Part shown: positions 1 through 11,402 of the stretch, in pieces
Layout: every line of letters begins with the position of its first letter
Position numbering within the stretch: the stretch's first letter is position 1
Origin: Silene latifolia
Taxonomy: Eukaryota > Streptophyta > Magnoliopsida > Caryophyllales > Caryophyllaceae
Assembly (NCBI RefSeq): GCF_048544455.1
Contig: NC_133536.1
Coordinates: 37,280,652 to 37,344,651, forward strand
Direction: 5' to 3'
DNA length: 64,000 bases
Notes under the pieces: model-generated
Seen by the model: only the letters and a program-made list of their open reading frames with translations
What the model was told of the DNA's origin: nothing
The model's database searches: none
Translations under genes and position numbers: made by a program

Positions 1-246
1 TCAATCCATTTTTGTAAGTTAGGACTTTTAATGGCATGACGACAAGTGATTGGATCATCTTCTACCATTGCATTATCTAACGCTTGATCAGGGAGTAGTG
101 TATTAAGTTTTTCTATTACTACATCAATATCTTCACTTTCAAGAAGAAAGCTAGTAATATAGTCATCTGAAATTGCAGTTCTCCTTTCTCTTATGGATCT
201 CCTTAATGGAACTTATTCTTGAGGTTGCTGAACCATATCAGAATTA
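1..246 (-). pseudogene. Ty1/copia pol fragment, integrase-RT junction
   Basis: Read on the minus strand, this encodes a stretch with LRRSIRERRTAISDDY, then a run of acidic residues, then EDDPITCRHAIKSPNLQKW before running off the left edge. This is the conserved junction between copia integrase and reverse transcriptase (family pattern RRS.R.R..P..DY, then EDDP.T..EA..S..W). A stop codon lies just upstream of the LRRS segment and similarity ends near 246, so it is a truncated relic. No neighbouring LTR could be assigned to it. Confidence 0.75.
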
Positions 247-1360
247 ATAAATTTATCATGGGTAATTGGTCGTACTCACTTGGAGGTTTACTTTTCGGTT
301 ACTTGTCGTTAAGAGCACCTGGACCAAAACAATATTTATAACTTCACAATCAACTCTACTAGTAGTAAAGAGGCAAGTAAAGGTCGGATCCCAAGAGACG
401 GGTATTGATGTAGGATTTTCGATTGCAAGTAACGGTGTCTAGGGGTGTCACGATTTGGGGTTGAGATGAGAAGATCACTAAACTAAATAGCAATAAAAGT
501 AAACAAGCAAGATGATTAAAAAGAGATGTAAACAATTGATTAAAAGCACTAGGGTGTCATGGGGTCATGGGGGATTCATGGGAATTGATCATACAAACAT
601 ATTCTCAAATTATAAGCAAGCAATTATTGTTGTGATGGATCGAGTTGGTTTATATCTTACAATCCTAGGAAGGTTTGGGTCCCGGAGCCGAATTGATTAG
701 ATTGTACAACACCTACAAGTCGACTTAATCCTCCTTACTCAACTATATGCATGGTCTAATGAGACTCGAGTTGGTTTATGTCTTATAAGTCTCATTGAAA
801 AGGTAAGTGATGGGTAAAAAATGCAAGGATTCATAGGCTCGCATTTCATTAAACATAACATGTGCATAAGTTGAGATCACAACAAGCAAGCAAATAAATT
901 ATGAAAACATATTAAATTAAGCATGAATCATCCCCCATGTTGGTTTCCCCTAATTACCCATTAACCCTAGCTAAGGAAACTACTCACTCATTATCAAGTT
1001 TAGCATGTTAACAAGGTTGTCAATTATATCAACAAAGCAAAACATGATGAATAAATGAAGATGATTAACAATAATTAAAAAGGGATTAAGAGAATTATAC
1101 CTACTAATGATTCCAATAATAAAGCAAAGAATAATAGAAGTACTTGATGATTGATTGGAAGGTTGTTAATCTCCCAATAATAACCCAAATAATCTTTAAT
1201 TACCCAAAATAAAAGATGAACAAAAGAGAGATTAAGGAAATGAGATTTTTATTAAGACTTGATTAGAAGTTGATTACAAGATTAAGAAGAGATTAGAATG
1301 ATATAAACTACTCTAAGGATTGATAAGAAGAACAAGATTAACCTAATTAGACTAATGGGG

Positions 1361-1368
1361 TATTTATA
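1361..1368 (-). promoter_or_regulatory. TATA box of an LTR-like region
   Basis: The minus strand reads TATAAATA in the context CCACTATAAATACCCC. It is an isolated strong TATA motif about 190-340 bp downstream, on the minus strand, of the GGACGGGCGGA cluster. That spacing resembles the LTR promoters of elements A and B. Confidence 0.45.
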
Positions 1369-1559
1369 GTGGGGATTAGGTATACAAATTAGGGTTTACT
1401 AAGGGGTTAAATGACGATTAAGTCCTTGAGGAATCGCTCCTCTCAAAAGAGATGCCGGTCTCTATTTTGCCGGTCTTTCATAAATATGCGCATTTTTCAT
1501 GGAGGGAAGAAAAGGTCGTGTGGGCCTGTAAGAGAATCCGAGCGTCCAAAGGGTCGGAA

Positions 1560-1705
1560 CAGGCGGATTTCCTGGTGGCTGGACGGGCGGATTGATAGGC
1601 TGGACGAGCGGATTGTGGCGTTGTTGGACGGGCGTCCCTCTAGCAAAGACGCTCGGATTCCTGAAGTGTTGGACGGGGGTCTTGCCTTGTTGGACGGGCG
1701 GATTG
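1560..1705. repeat. Clustered GGACGGGCGGA motif
   Basis: At least five variants of GGACGGGCGGA occur in under 150 bp (GGACGGGCGGATT, GGACGAGCGGATT, GGACGGGCGTCC, GGACGGGGGTC, GGACGGGCGGATT). The first two are 21 nt apart. The cluster is far more GC-rich than its surroundings. It lies upstream of the minus-strand TATA at 1361, like the palindrome clusters in the other elements. Confidence 0.6.
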
Positions 1706-2029
1706 TGTTCCAGCCTTCTTTTCTTCTTCCAATAATCCTCCGGGATTTAGTCGGGGATGCAAGGATTTCTTCATCATTGTCCATCTACTATAATATGTAC
1801 AAAGGCCTTCTAGTCTTGTCTTCTCTTTGATGCTTGGTCATTAGATTCGATCAATTTAGCTCTATTTTGCCATGAAAATGCAAGGTTTGCACTCCTCTCC
1901 TACCAAGGGAACAAAACCTCAAAGAATATGCAAAACAAAGGACTAAAATAGTAAATGACCCAATTATGCACTAAAAAGTATAGGAACGAGGCTAATTTGG
2001 GGACTAAATATGCTCAAATAATGGTCACA

Positions 2030-2330
2030 TAAGTAATAATAGTAGGAAGAGACACATTTTCTTCTTTAAAGATGAAATCTTTGACCTTATCTTCATTCCC
2101 TCCCAAACTCAACATTCTCAAAGAGTGGTCCCCCTTATGGTAAACAAACGAACTTAAGAACTCGAGGGTAAGGTGATGGTAGCTTTTCTCCCTCAAGGTG
2201 TACAACCCCTCCATACCAAGCACCCGGAAGATGTCATGTACCTCTTCCTCAATCCCTAAGGTCGTCAAAGCACTCTCTGGCACACACCTAGTAGTAACTA
2301 TGCGCCTCACGGCCTAGGCAATAAGGTGTT
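2030..2330 (-). pseudogene. Athila ORF1-like (gag-region) fragment
   Basis: A minus-strand open stretch of about 98 codons without an ATG. It contains RRIVTTRCVPESALTTLGI, then EEVHDIFRVLGMEGLY and the segment YHHLTLEFLSSF. The layout (RFVD-like start, LGI..DV..ML...G, then TLEFLSS) matches Athila ORF1-type proteins of plant gypsy elements as I know them. It has no start, is short, and both flanks are non-coding, so it is a relic. A function beyond being an Athila-related fragment cannot be claimed. Confidence 0.5.
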
Positions 2331-2652
2331 CCGGTGAGCCTCACTTTCAAATTCTACACCGGAAATCCCGGAGCCGTGATGGCGGGTGGTGCCTCCGGTT
2401 GTTATCGTGGTTGCCTCCCACAGTTGCTCCTTGTATTCCTTGACATGCTACTAAACCGATTCACACCACAAGATATTGGATAGAAAAGGTAAGAATTAAA
2501 GTAACTTTTGAAATGAATGAAATTTTCCCAACACTTTTAGTTAATAAGTATCAAATTGAAAGAAATTTTGGCATGACTTCCTTTATTTATATTTTAATCA
2601 AACCAAAACTTGTTCACAGCACAATTTTTCCAAAATTTAAAAATTATTGTGA
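2331..2652. other. Unassigned intergenic debris
   Basis: No coding sequence, RNA gene or repeat boundary recognised. The first 130 bp are GC-rich and could be an upstream, frameshifted part of the Athila-like fragment. The remainder is AT-rich and forms the left flank of the Mutator-like element. Confidence 0.3.
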
Positions 2653-2661
2653 AACAATGTA

Positions 2662-2805
2662 GGGATAATTCACGTGGTGCCCCTGAGGTTTGGCTTAATT
2701 CACGTGGTACCCCTGCATTTAAGTTTGTGCACATGGTACCCCCTAACTTTCATTTAAGTGCACCATCTACCCTTTTCTTTTTTTATGATATAACGCCGTT
2801 AACGC
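2662..2805 (+). repeat. Left terminal inverted repeat of the Mutator-like element
   Basis: About 140 bp starting GGGATAATTCACGTGGTG and reaching the AACGCCGTTAACG region. It aligns to the reverse complement of 3890-4033 with only scattered mismatches. It contains two internal copies of TTCACGTGGT(G/A)CCCCTG about 35 bp apart, a sub-terminal direct repeat. Confidence 0.85.
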
Positions 2806-3889
2806 ACTATCACTAAAAGTGTACTATATAACTCCCTTGTCATCTTCAACTTTCTCCTCACAAAGCATTTCTTATTTCTCCCTCAAAATTTTCCTTTTTT
2901 TCTTCTTACAACACTCTATTTTTTGAGTAGGTGTCCCAAACTGTCTGTCTTCCTTTTCATATCATTTCTCCACCACAATTATTCAATTTCACACCACAAT
3001 AATTTATCCATAATTCCATAAACACCATTAATAACCACCAAATTCACCACCATGGTTCACAGTTCTCGGCCACGACATCAATCGACAATTCAACTAATTA
3101 CCAATTCAACTGCCTCACCTCACCAATCAAACATCAACCGAGCCATCGTGATTCGAGTCGGCGCACCAGCAGTAGTATCTTCATATCAGAATCACCGGCT
3201 TAATTAGAGCCACCTGCATTCACCATCTCCATCTTCAATACTGAACTCGTAATCAAAACCCGAGTCCAATTCACCAACAGCCATCGCACCACCATGACAA
3301 GTCTCCTCTAATCTGCCCCATCGACAACAACCACCTGAGAGCATCAACACCTTTCTCCGTCGCCACATATTCGCACCACCTAGTTCCTCAAATATAATTC
3401 CCAAAATGCCCAGATCCTTCAAATAATTAATTTCAATAAAAGTAAGAAACCGCCTATTTAATGCAGATTCAGATTGATTGTTCACCATTTTTGCCATTCT
3501 TCATCATCATATTTTCCCATTTCATTGGTTCATCATTTGACATTTTCAATAGGAGCATAATTTGTAGTTAAGAGACTAAAGGAAGAAAGGGAGAAAAAAT
3601 GGACAATGATAAATAGAAGTAATTTATTACGAATACCTGTTGTGTGAGGATGGTGGTGAATGGTTACAATTGGGGAAGTCTAATAGAAGTAATTGTGGAG
3701 ATTAGAGGGAAAACGAAGGAAGCTAATAGTTTTTTGGGGAAAATTAGAGATAGGGAAGTAATTTGTTGTTCATCAATGGCGGAAATTAGTGGGCAGTGGG
3801 GAAGTGAGAGAGAGGGAGAGAGTATTGTTTATTGGTTTGTTAGGGAAATGTGGAGGAAAGTAAAGATATGAGGGGGAAAAAGACAAAGA

Positions 3890-4033
3890 GTTCTAACGCC
3901 GTCATAACAGAAAAACCAATAAGGGCAGATGGTGCACTTAAATGAAAGTTCGGGGGTACCATGTGCACAAACTTAAACGCAGGGGTACCACGTGAATTAA
4001 GCCAATCCTCAGGGGCACCACGTGATTTATCCC
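3890..4033 (-). repeat. Right terminal inverted repeat of the Mutator-like element
   Basis: Reverse complement begins GGGATAAATCACGTGGTG and matches the left end over about 140 bp with a few substitutions. It is followed directly by the 9-bp duplication AACAATGTA. Confidence 0.85.
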
Positions 4034-4042
4034 AACAATGTA

Positions 4043-5650
4043 ACATCAAACCCCTAATTCCAACAACATGCAACATCTTTAGTTATTAGCCAACTCTAAT
4101 CATGCTTGACTCAAGATGAGACACAAGGTCAAAACTTGAAGGAAAGAAGTCATGGTTTCGAAAGTTTTGAGAAATTTTAAGATGGAATGTCCGACATAAG
4201 ACGGCACATTGTATTACTAACAAAGTTGAAGTATCAAAAGGCAATTAAAAGAAGGAGCTAGCTCGAAATAAAAATTTCGGGCATGCATACTTCCCATTTT
4301 CGGACAATTGAGAGCTTTTAAGACAGAAATTTTCAATGTAAAGCTTCACAATGTACATAATCAATGATTAAGATGACACGGGACAAATAAACAATGTTGT
4401 AAGCATAAAAATCAAAACTTGACATGTCTATCACAAAATTTTCCGAGAATTTGGTCAAATTTTAAGACGAAAATATTGATTTAAACTATGTTTTAGCAAC
4501 ATCCATAAAGATTAAAGCCTATAATACCATTAAACCATGTTTGAGATGCAAAAATCAAATTTATTCACATACACCATATGTCTCGAAATTTTGGGGTAAG
4601 CTTGAAGGTGAAATTTTTGTTTTTAAGACAATGTACCACATTACTAGCAATCATAGTAGTCTTATAAGACAAATAAACCAAGTTGTACACATGAAAAATC
4701 AAAATTTGGGCATGAACACCTTAAAATTCGAAACTTTAAGACGGATTTTAAGACAAAAACTTCACACGTAAGATAAGATCCATCACTAACAACAAAAGTT
4801 AAGCCTTTGTTGTTCAATTAAACCAAGCAACAAACACAAAAGTCAAATTATTGTCTCAAGAACCCTAATTTCGAGTTCATCAAATTTGGTGCAAAATCAT
4901 ATGAAAATTTGATATTTGACAACAATGATGTAGAAAGTTAATTACTACCATGAATTAAGTAAAAACGTGCAAATAATTTATAAAACTTGAACAAATTAGT
5001 ATAGATCTAAACAAAATCAAATTGGGGAAAAACAAAAGAAAGATGAACTACTTACATTGTTGAATTAGTAAGGATTAATGGAGTAAAAAATAGAGTAGGA
5101 ATCTTGAATATAAGCAACAAATGATGAAAACGGAGTTTGTGAAATGTTTTTAGAAATTTTCTGGTGTTGGAAATATGAGGTAATATGATGATATGAAGAA
5201 GATAAGAATTGGTAAAAGTAGATTTTACTTGTGTTAACTCAGCCCGTGTAGGCACTCGGTCGAGTGAACTTTCACTCGGTCGAGTGCCCAGTTTCCAGAA
5301 GTTTTCCAGATTCTGAAAATTGGTCCACTCGGTCGAGTGCCAAGGTCGACTCGGTCGAGTGCACTGTGCTCGGCCTAGTGTTGACTCGCACTCGTTTGAG
5401 TGACTACCCATGGCTTAAAAGTTTCGATCGAATTCAAATGATCGTATCCCTGCATCAAAAGAGAAGGTTCTGGGTCCACCGGATATCGGTGACTCTTCTC
5501 GAGTTAGCTCATACTTCATTCTACTTACCGTCCTTGCCACACTACCTTTATACTCCCAAATAATCTACTAACATTCATCCCAAATCGTACTTTAATGATA
5601 ACATTAGTAAGTCCAAAGCATGCATACGATATCAAGCCAAAGAGCGGGAC
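4043..5650 (-). repeat. LTR-like region with degenerate tandem repeats
   Basis: No gene. From about 4180 to 4860 a unit of very roughly 170 bp recurs in decayed form, recognisable by AAATAAACCA.GTTG, AAAATCAAA and TTTTAAGAC. The minus strand then reads like an LTR or leader of a gypsy element, with a possible splice-like CAATGTAAGTAG near 5055. A palindromic motif cluster is at 5253-5402. Boundaries are unresolved. Confidence 0.4.
5253..5402. repeat. CACTCGGTCGAGTG palindrome cluster
   Basis: Four near-perfect copies of ACTCG-GT-CGAGT (arms ACTCG/CGAGT) occur in two pairs. Within each pair the copies are about 20 nt apart. Degraded copies (CTCGGCCTAGTG, CACTCGTTTGAGTG) follow. The intervening sequence is unrelated between pairs, so this is not a simple satellite. 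Confidence 0.75.
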
Positions 5651-7374
5651 TATTGTCCTTCATACTAACACGTATTAACTACTTTCAAACATGTTGTACA
5701 CGTAAATAAACTCATCCAAATTTCACATGTCATCATACATGACATGAAGGATTATAACATGCAAAAAGTCTATCAACAATAACAACACTCTTGTAATCAC
5801 ATAAACTTTCTTATATCGTTCACCCATACTTATAACCACCCACGTAGTGACGAGCCGAGACAATAATATTTAGTTTTGAGATGAAGGCGCCTACCCATAC
5901 AAAGCCGGCCTCCTATTGTACTCATGTGGGGTTCATTTTATCAGACTCTCCTAAATTCATTTTGGTTCATTGGTTTAAGTTCCAAAATCGTCGTTTGACA
6001 CTGCTGTCGCAACCTATCAAAAATAACCAACTGGTCTCTAACTAATATATCTAGGGAAGTCGGGATCGTATCCACAGGGAGACTAAAATGTGTTTTATTT
6101 GCTAACTAAAGTCTGTCTAGGTAAAAAATTCGGGGTTGTTTGATTTGATTGCTAAACTACTAGTGAGGGGAAGAAAAGTACGATAATAGAAATGAGTATA
6201 AAGTATAGGAGTAGAGAACTAGGATTGTCGGTTCACCAATGAATGTCTAACGGTATTGTCTAGGTCATAGATCGGTCGCAAATATCGGTCTAAGGGGTAG
6301 TGAAAACGTCCTCTCGGATTGTTAATCTCCCTAGAATGCTTCTAACGGGCTCTTGCAACTTATTAGGGCACTCTAATGTTTGTAGCTGGTCTAAACCTCA
6401 CCAGGCTCTCGATCTTAGGCCGGGGTTTATAGGATCAATTAATCAATCATGCACATTAACTGACTAATTGCGATTTAATGCTACAACTAATAACAAAGGC
6501 ATAATATAATTGACCAATCTAAAATCTAATTAACAACCGTCATAAATTCATTGGCTCCCCTAAATCCTAGAGGAGAAATTAGCTAGACATGTTCATAATA
6601 ATGAAAATGATAGTAATAATTAAAAGGGATGAATTCATGATAAAACGATGATAGAAGGAATTAAACATAAAAACTAATGATAAAAAATATGGAATAGAAA
6701 GTAAGCAATAAGAACAATAAAGATGAAAGAATAAAGATTAATTAAAATACCAATAATCTGAAAGAGTAATGAAGAGGGAATACCAAGTCTAGATCTAAAA
6801 TTTGTCGAAGAGTTTTTACGTAGTAAAGTTTTTAGCAGCCAAAGGTAGAATAAAAGATAACCTAATGAAATAAAATTACAAGCTTTAAATACTAAGTCCA
6901 AATAAGAGAAAAATTAAGTAACTAAAAGCCCAATCACGGCCAGATGCATATCTGTCGATCGACCAAAAAAGACCTGTCGATCGACCAAAAAAACAAGTCT
7001 ATTGACACAACTCATCAACTTCCAAACGCCATCTTCCTGTGTCTAACGTCATATGTCGATCGACGAAAAACATGTCTATCGACCAGAAAAAGATGTCTAT
7101 CGACCAATATGGCTCATATCAGCTTACTACTCGTCTTAGGCCCTTGGGGTGACGGTTCCGCATCCTTCCAACGTTTCGAACGTGGCCTATGAGTACTCGT
7201 CTCCTTTATCGACCGAGTTTGGCTTCTAAATGCATAAATGGGTTCCAAATCTTTAATAGACATGAAACATACCTAATATAGCAAATACAGGTGGGAAAAC
7301 AATAAAATAATCAAATAAATGCATATAAATGCGTGCCAATCATGAGAATAAACGCATATAAAAGGCACGCATCA
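5651..7374 (-). repeat. LTR-like region of a gypsy-type or LARD element
   Basis: The right edge is suggested at 7374. The minus strand there reads a purine tract GGTTTGGGGAGGT and then TGATGCGTGCC, like a polypurine tract followed by an LTR starting TG. The left edge may be near 5997-6003 but no clear primer site adjoins it. Around 6058 the sequence GTCGGGATCGTATCCACAGG is of a kind frequent in plant LTRs. No coding sequence was recognised. Confidence 0.4.
6953..7106. repeat. TGTCGATCGACC palindrome cluster
   Basis: Five intact or one-mismatch copies of TGTCGATCGACC (core GTCGATCGAC is a perfect palindrome) followed by A-rich spacers occur in two groups. Copies within a group are about 19-22 nt apart. 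The motif is unrelated in sequence to the other clusters in the window but is arranged in the same way. Confidence 0.75.
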
Positions 7375-9415
7375 AACCTCCCCAAACCAAACCCTTACTT
7401 GTCCCCAAGCAAGCAATAGACAAAACAGAGAAGATGACAAATGGAGCGGTAAATGACTCAGAGCTAGCTATACACTTGACTCGCTCAAACCAATTTAATG
7501 CAACAATCGACACCAATGCAAGGGAATTATTCCAAAGTGAGAGAGCACAAAAATTCAAAATGCAAGGGAGTTAAATTAATGACCAAAAACTACCAAACCG
7601 TCGACCTTGCAAAACCTATCTATGTCGAACTCTCACGGGTCGCTCATCATTCATTCAAAGCACATGGTGAGTATAAATTTTGTAAGATAGAAAGAATATA
7701 GATACTCACCTAACTGCGACCTACAAAAGCATGCAGGCAATCTAACACGATAGATATCTCTAGCTACCGTACACATACCCTCCTACCAACAAGGTTCATA
7801 ACACATGCCCGAGGACTTACATATGAATGTGAGGTGAGGTAAATGGGTAGGAAGTTAAGGGGAAAAATAATTTGGATATGTGGAGGTAAAAGCCAAGCTA
7901 GCACCAAACACAACCAAAAGTAAACATATTCCACTTCCAATCCATCATCAAAAATTAAGCATAATGTCAAGTGTGGCATAAACTCGGTCACAACCACAAT
8001 AATAATCCTCAAATTATGAATAGGATGAACATAGGAGTAATATAAACTATTCAACTCTTTTTTTTTTTTTTTCAACTTCATTTTTCTTATCATTTTTTTT
8101 CTTTCACTTCTTTTTTTTTCTCATTTCTTTTTCATTCATCATTTTTTCATCTTCCTTCCAACATCCATCATAATAGCAATAAAATTGACCACAATATAAC
8201 TTTCAAACTTACCAACAAGATTAGCTTGAACAAGGGTAGGCCATATAGGAATGTAGTTGAATAAATGGGTCAAAACAAGGTAAATTTGGCTAATGTGAGG
8301 CTAATAGGGGTAAAGCATAAAGGAAGGGACGCCTCTCCACATGTGTCACCGCCACAAACCCAAGTGTATGTAGGCAATAAGAGACAAATTTCATGCTTAT
8401 ACAATTTGATGTTACATGCTATGTAAGTAAGGAGTACTACTCACATCCTAAATGAAACCGGTCATGAATGTCACCAGTTTATGAAGCTCTAAACCTTAGA
8501 ATGTTTAGGTAGTTTGCTAACAAGTAGGTCAAGTCTATTCGTTAGGTAGAATCTATCAAAAACTCGTAGACTATGCAAATAATTTTCTCAAAATAAAGGT
8601 GTCAAAAATACAAGGCTTAGGCGAGTTAGCAAGAGTATAAAAGCACTGTCATCATTGTCATATAACCACTCCGACCCAACCTAAGATTCTACCTAAATGC
8701 AAACATATTTTTGTAATTTTTTGAAAATTTTCAATTTTTTTGGTTTTTTGAAATAAATGCGTGCATAAATGCAAGAAATATGCATATGGATGCAACACAT
8801 ACATATGTATACCCTCCCCAAACCAAATCATACAATCCCTCATTGTGTTCAGCAAACAATCAGCAGCATCAACATATAAGGGATGTAATATACTAACAAG
8901 ATGAATGCAAATGAATATAAATCAGGGAAAGAAGACTCATAATTATCGCAAATGGACCTCCTCAAACCAGCATCAAACATAGGGAGGTCGTGGCCAGCTG
9001 CCACCAATCAACTCTAACACGCATATAAGGACCTGCGTGAAACTCAAATGAAAATTTAGTCTCTTTCCAAAGTTATATTCATATGAATCTATACTAAACT
9101 AAATGAAAATGCAATAAAGGAAACATGATTAAAACATAAGAATTAAAAAAACTAAGCACACTTTACAAAGCTTCTACAATTCGGGTTGCCTCCCAGTTAG
9201 CACTGGTTTATATGGTCCCGCTCGACCTTTGTTACCTCATCTACCAAAAAAGCTGAACAACCCACAACACGGCTGCTGAATGAATGAGATACTCTCACCA
9301 TTCTTTATCTTGTCCATAGGACACCACTTTACCTTTTCTTCAGAAATACAAGGGCATACCGTTGCACATGCTAACTTAATACTGTGGACATGGCCACCTA
9401 CACGCCAAGCTATTC
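7375..9415. repeat. Non-coding internal region of the degraded gypsy-type element
   Basis: No open frame resembles a protein. Stretches such as CTTGTCCCCAAGCAAG (about 7398) and CGGGTTGCCTCCCAGTTAGC (about 9183) are of a kind I know from internal non-coding parts of plant Athila-like or LARD elements. A long T/C-rich low-complexity tract lies at 8058-8160. The region is cut at its right by element A. Confidence 0.4.
8058..8160. repeat. T/C-rich low-complexity tract
   Basis: Runs of T (up to about 18) alternate with TTC and CTT. No function can be inferred. Confidence 0.7.
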
Positions 9416-10157
9416 TGTGGACGTATAGCGGTCATTTGAAAGCCACGCTCGGCGGCGTAAAAATGCTTTCGACCGGATCGTTTTAGATCGGTCGGTTTCG
9501 TCTCGGTAAGGGTCTAGAAACGATTAGAGATGTTCGGAGTCGCCACCAAGCATTTGTCGGATGCCTGGAACCCGTTCGAAATCCACTTTATACCTCGGTC
9601 AAATTGAAGCACAAAGCAGTGTTTGACATAGGTACTAAAGATAAGGAAATCGTCCCTCTTTAGCATCCTATCTCTAGAATGACTCTCGTACGCCCTGGAT
9701 AAGGTCATCCACTATCCAAAGTTTCTGAGTAAGAGGTGAAGGTACGTATTGGGAAGCCCTTTAATCAGACACCCAATCCCGCCCGCGGTAGAGGCCTCTA
9801 CTGATCGATCTTGGTTGGTTGAATGCAAAAGTTGATAAAACGGTTTAAATGCATGAATGCGCATCCAATAATTTAAACCTAACATGTGAGAGCTTTCTAA
9901 GTCGGTTGATTTAATCCAAGTATAAAGTATAAGATGTCGAGTTGAATTAATGATTGATTTGCATGCGAGACGGAAATTAAACATCCATTTACCGTATTAG
10001 GTTTATGATGCATAACATGATCCATTTGTCTTGGTATTTTGCGAACATGACTTTAAACGAGTAAATAGTCATCTGATCCGTCCTATATCCGGGCTAACCG
10101 GAGTCGGGATCGTCCTAGACTAATGCTGGAAGGGAACAGGCTCTGTACCAGACGGCT

Positions 10158-11402
10158 ATATGAGGCGCGAGCCAGCCGGCGGTATAAGGGGCCTCTTCCT
10201 GGTTTTAAAAATGAGAAATGGAGGGCCTGTTTAGGCGCGGGTTAGCCCACGGTTTATGTGCCGTGTTCTGACTTTTTAGAAAACGTTATAAAACGTGTTG
10301 AAAATGGGTATTTGAACCCGGTTTGATTTGAAGGGGTCGTTTAGACCGCATTTGTTGATTTGAAGAACTAGACTCGAATAATCATCATTATTTTGATAAT
10401 ATTCAGTGTCGGGTTCGATTTGACAAACTTGACATGAATAGTTTTGAAAATAATTATGGACTAATTATTTTAAGTCCATTTGGATGTAATTAGTCGATAC
10501 TCATCATCGTACCCGGGTTAAAATCCGGCATGGCATGTAGAACCAAGGATGACTTCGTGTTGGTGACTAATATGTTTATTTTGGAAATGTAAAGAAATGA
10601 AATGAAAGGTTTCAAAATACCTTTTAAATGTCATTAACCAAATATTATCACCGGAACACGGATTTAACCGTCATGGTATGAGGAACCAAGGGTGAAAAAT
10701 GTTTTATGGTTAAAACAAATAACATGAAATAAAAAGGGTTCGAAAATATTTGAAATGGTGAAAACCGATTACAAATACGAAAATGGATTAAAGGGAAATG
10801 ACGAGAACAAACACGGTTGATCTCTGGCCTGGATACCCCATTTAGGGGGGGCTAGCCGGCGAACCAAGGGGCTTCTGTCCCAGGCCAAAAATCAGTTTTG
10901 GCTCGTTTATTCCATGTTTTGGTTCATGTTATGCACGTTTTAGCATGTAATTGTCATGAAACAAATGAAAACATAATAAAAGAGGATTTTTACACCCTCA
11001 TACTTACATGTTTGGTTATGGCGAGTGACCGACGTAAGTGTAACAACTTGTTTGATCGGAAAAAACTCGGTTTAAAACCGTTTTGGTAAGTAAAAAGAGT
11101 GTTTTAATATTAGTGATGGTGTAGTGGTCGAAATGGTCGGTCAAGTGATTTAATGCATGATGACAGTACCAAACAATGTGTAAGGCTTGTATTTACGATC
11201 GGTAGGTCGTAAATACACGTCGGATTGTGACTTAAGAAGTCGAGTCGAGAATTTTAAGGGAGAAAAGAGGGGGCGGACACTCGCGTAAGTCTCAAATGGG
11301 TGGCATTTGAGGGGTATTTATAGGAGAATGAGTGGTTGTGTGAGTTTTGAGCGACGTGACCACTTGGGTTGCTCAAAGAGGCGCGAGCCACGTCGCGGTT
11401 CT
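10158..11402 (-). repeat. Three GGCTCGCGCCTC-type motif clusters in the A LTR
   Basis: Sense-strand cores are CGCCGGCTGGCTCGCGCCTC (10158-10204), CGCCGGCTAGCCCCCCC (10838-10884) and CCGCGACGTGGCTCGCGCCTC (11372-11402). The first two are preceded by GCCCCTT. Measured from the LTR start they sit near 440, 970 and 1,650 nt. The three B LTR clusters sit near 417, 1,021 and 1,657 nt. A further decayed copy (GGCTAACCCGCGCC on the minus strand) lies near 10230. Confidence 0.7.
11315..11322 (-). promoter_or_regulatory. TATA box of the A LTR promoter
   Basis: The minus strand reads CTCCTATAAATACCCC. About 40 nt downstream is CGCGAGTGTCCGCC, which also follows the TATA box of the B LTR, so transcription of the element probably starts just after this box. 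Confidence 0.7.

Larger units (their letters stand above)
247..2013. repeat. Retrotransposon-derived non-coding region, LTR-like
   Basis: AT-rich sequence without a credible gene. It reads most naturally on the minus strand as a retrotransposon LTR and leader: a TATA box at 1361-1368, a GC-rich motif cluster upstream of it (1560-1700), and long AT-rich transcribed-looking sequence toward position 250. The stretch about 1860-2010 has the style of internal non-coding regions of plant gypsy elements. The LTR borders could not be fixed because no second copy is in the window. Confidence 0.4.
2662..4033. mobile_element. Mutator-like DNA transposon, non-autonomous
   Basis: A complete 1,372-bp element. 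Both ends carry long inverted repeats beginning GGGATAA, and it is flanked by a perfect 9-bp direct repeat AACAATGTA (2653-2661 and 4034-4042). A 9-bp duplication with long terminal inverted repeats is diagnostic of the Mutator superfamily. No transposase is present. The interior holds an open frame on the minus strand (3204-3497) and one on the plus strand (3644-3871); neither is recognised. A captured host fragment (Pack-MULE) is possible but not shown. Confidence 0.88.

Noticed and set aside
1411..1830. A 139-codon open frame with repeated LDGR segments as a repeat protein
   Set aside because: It is produced by the GGACGGGCGGA cluster in an LTR-like region, and the opposite strand is open as well.
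3204..3497. Gene inside the Mutator-like element
   Set aside because: No recognisable domain; kept only as a possible captured fragment in the element entry.
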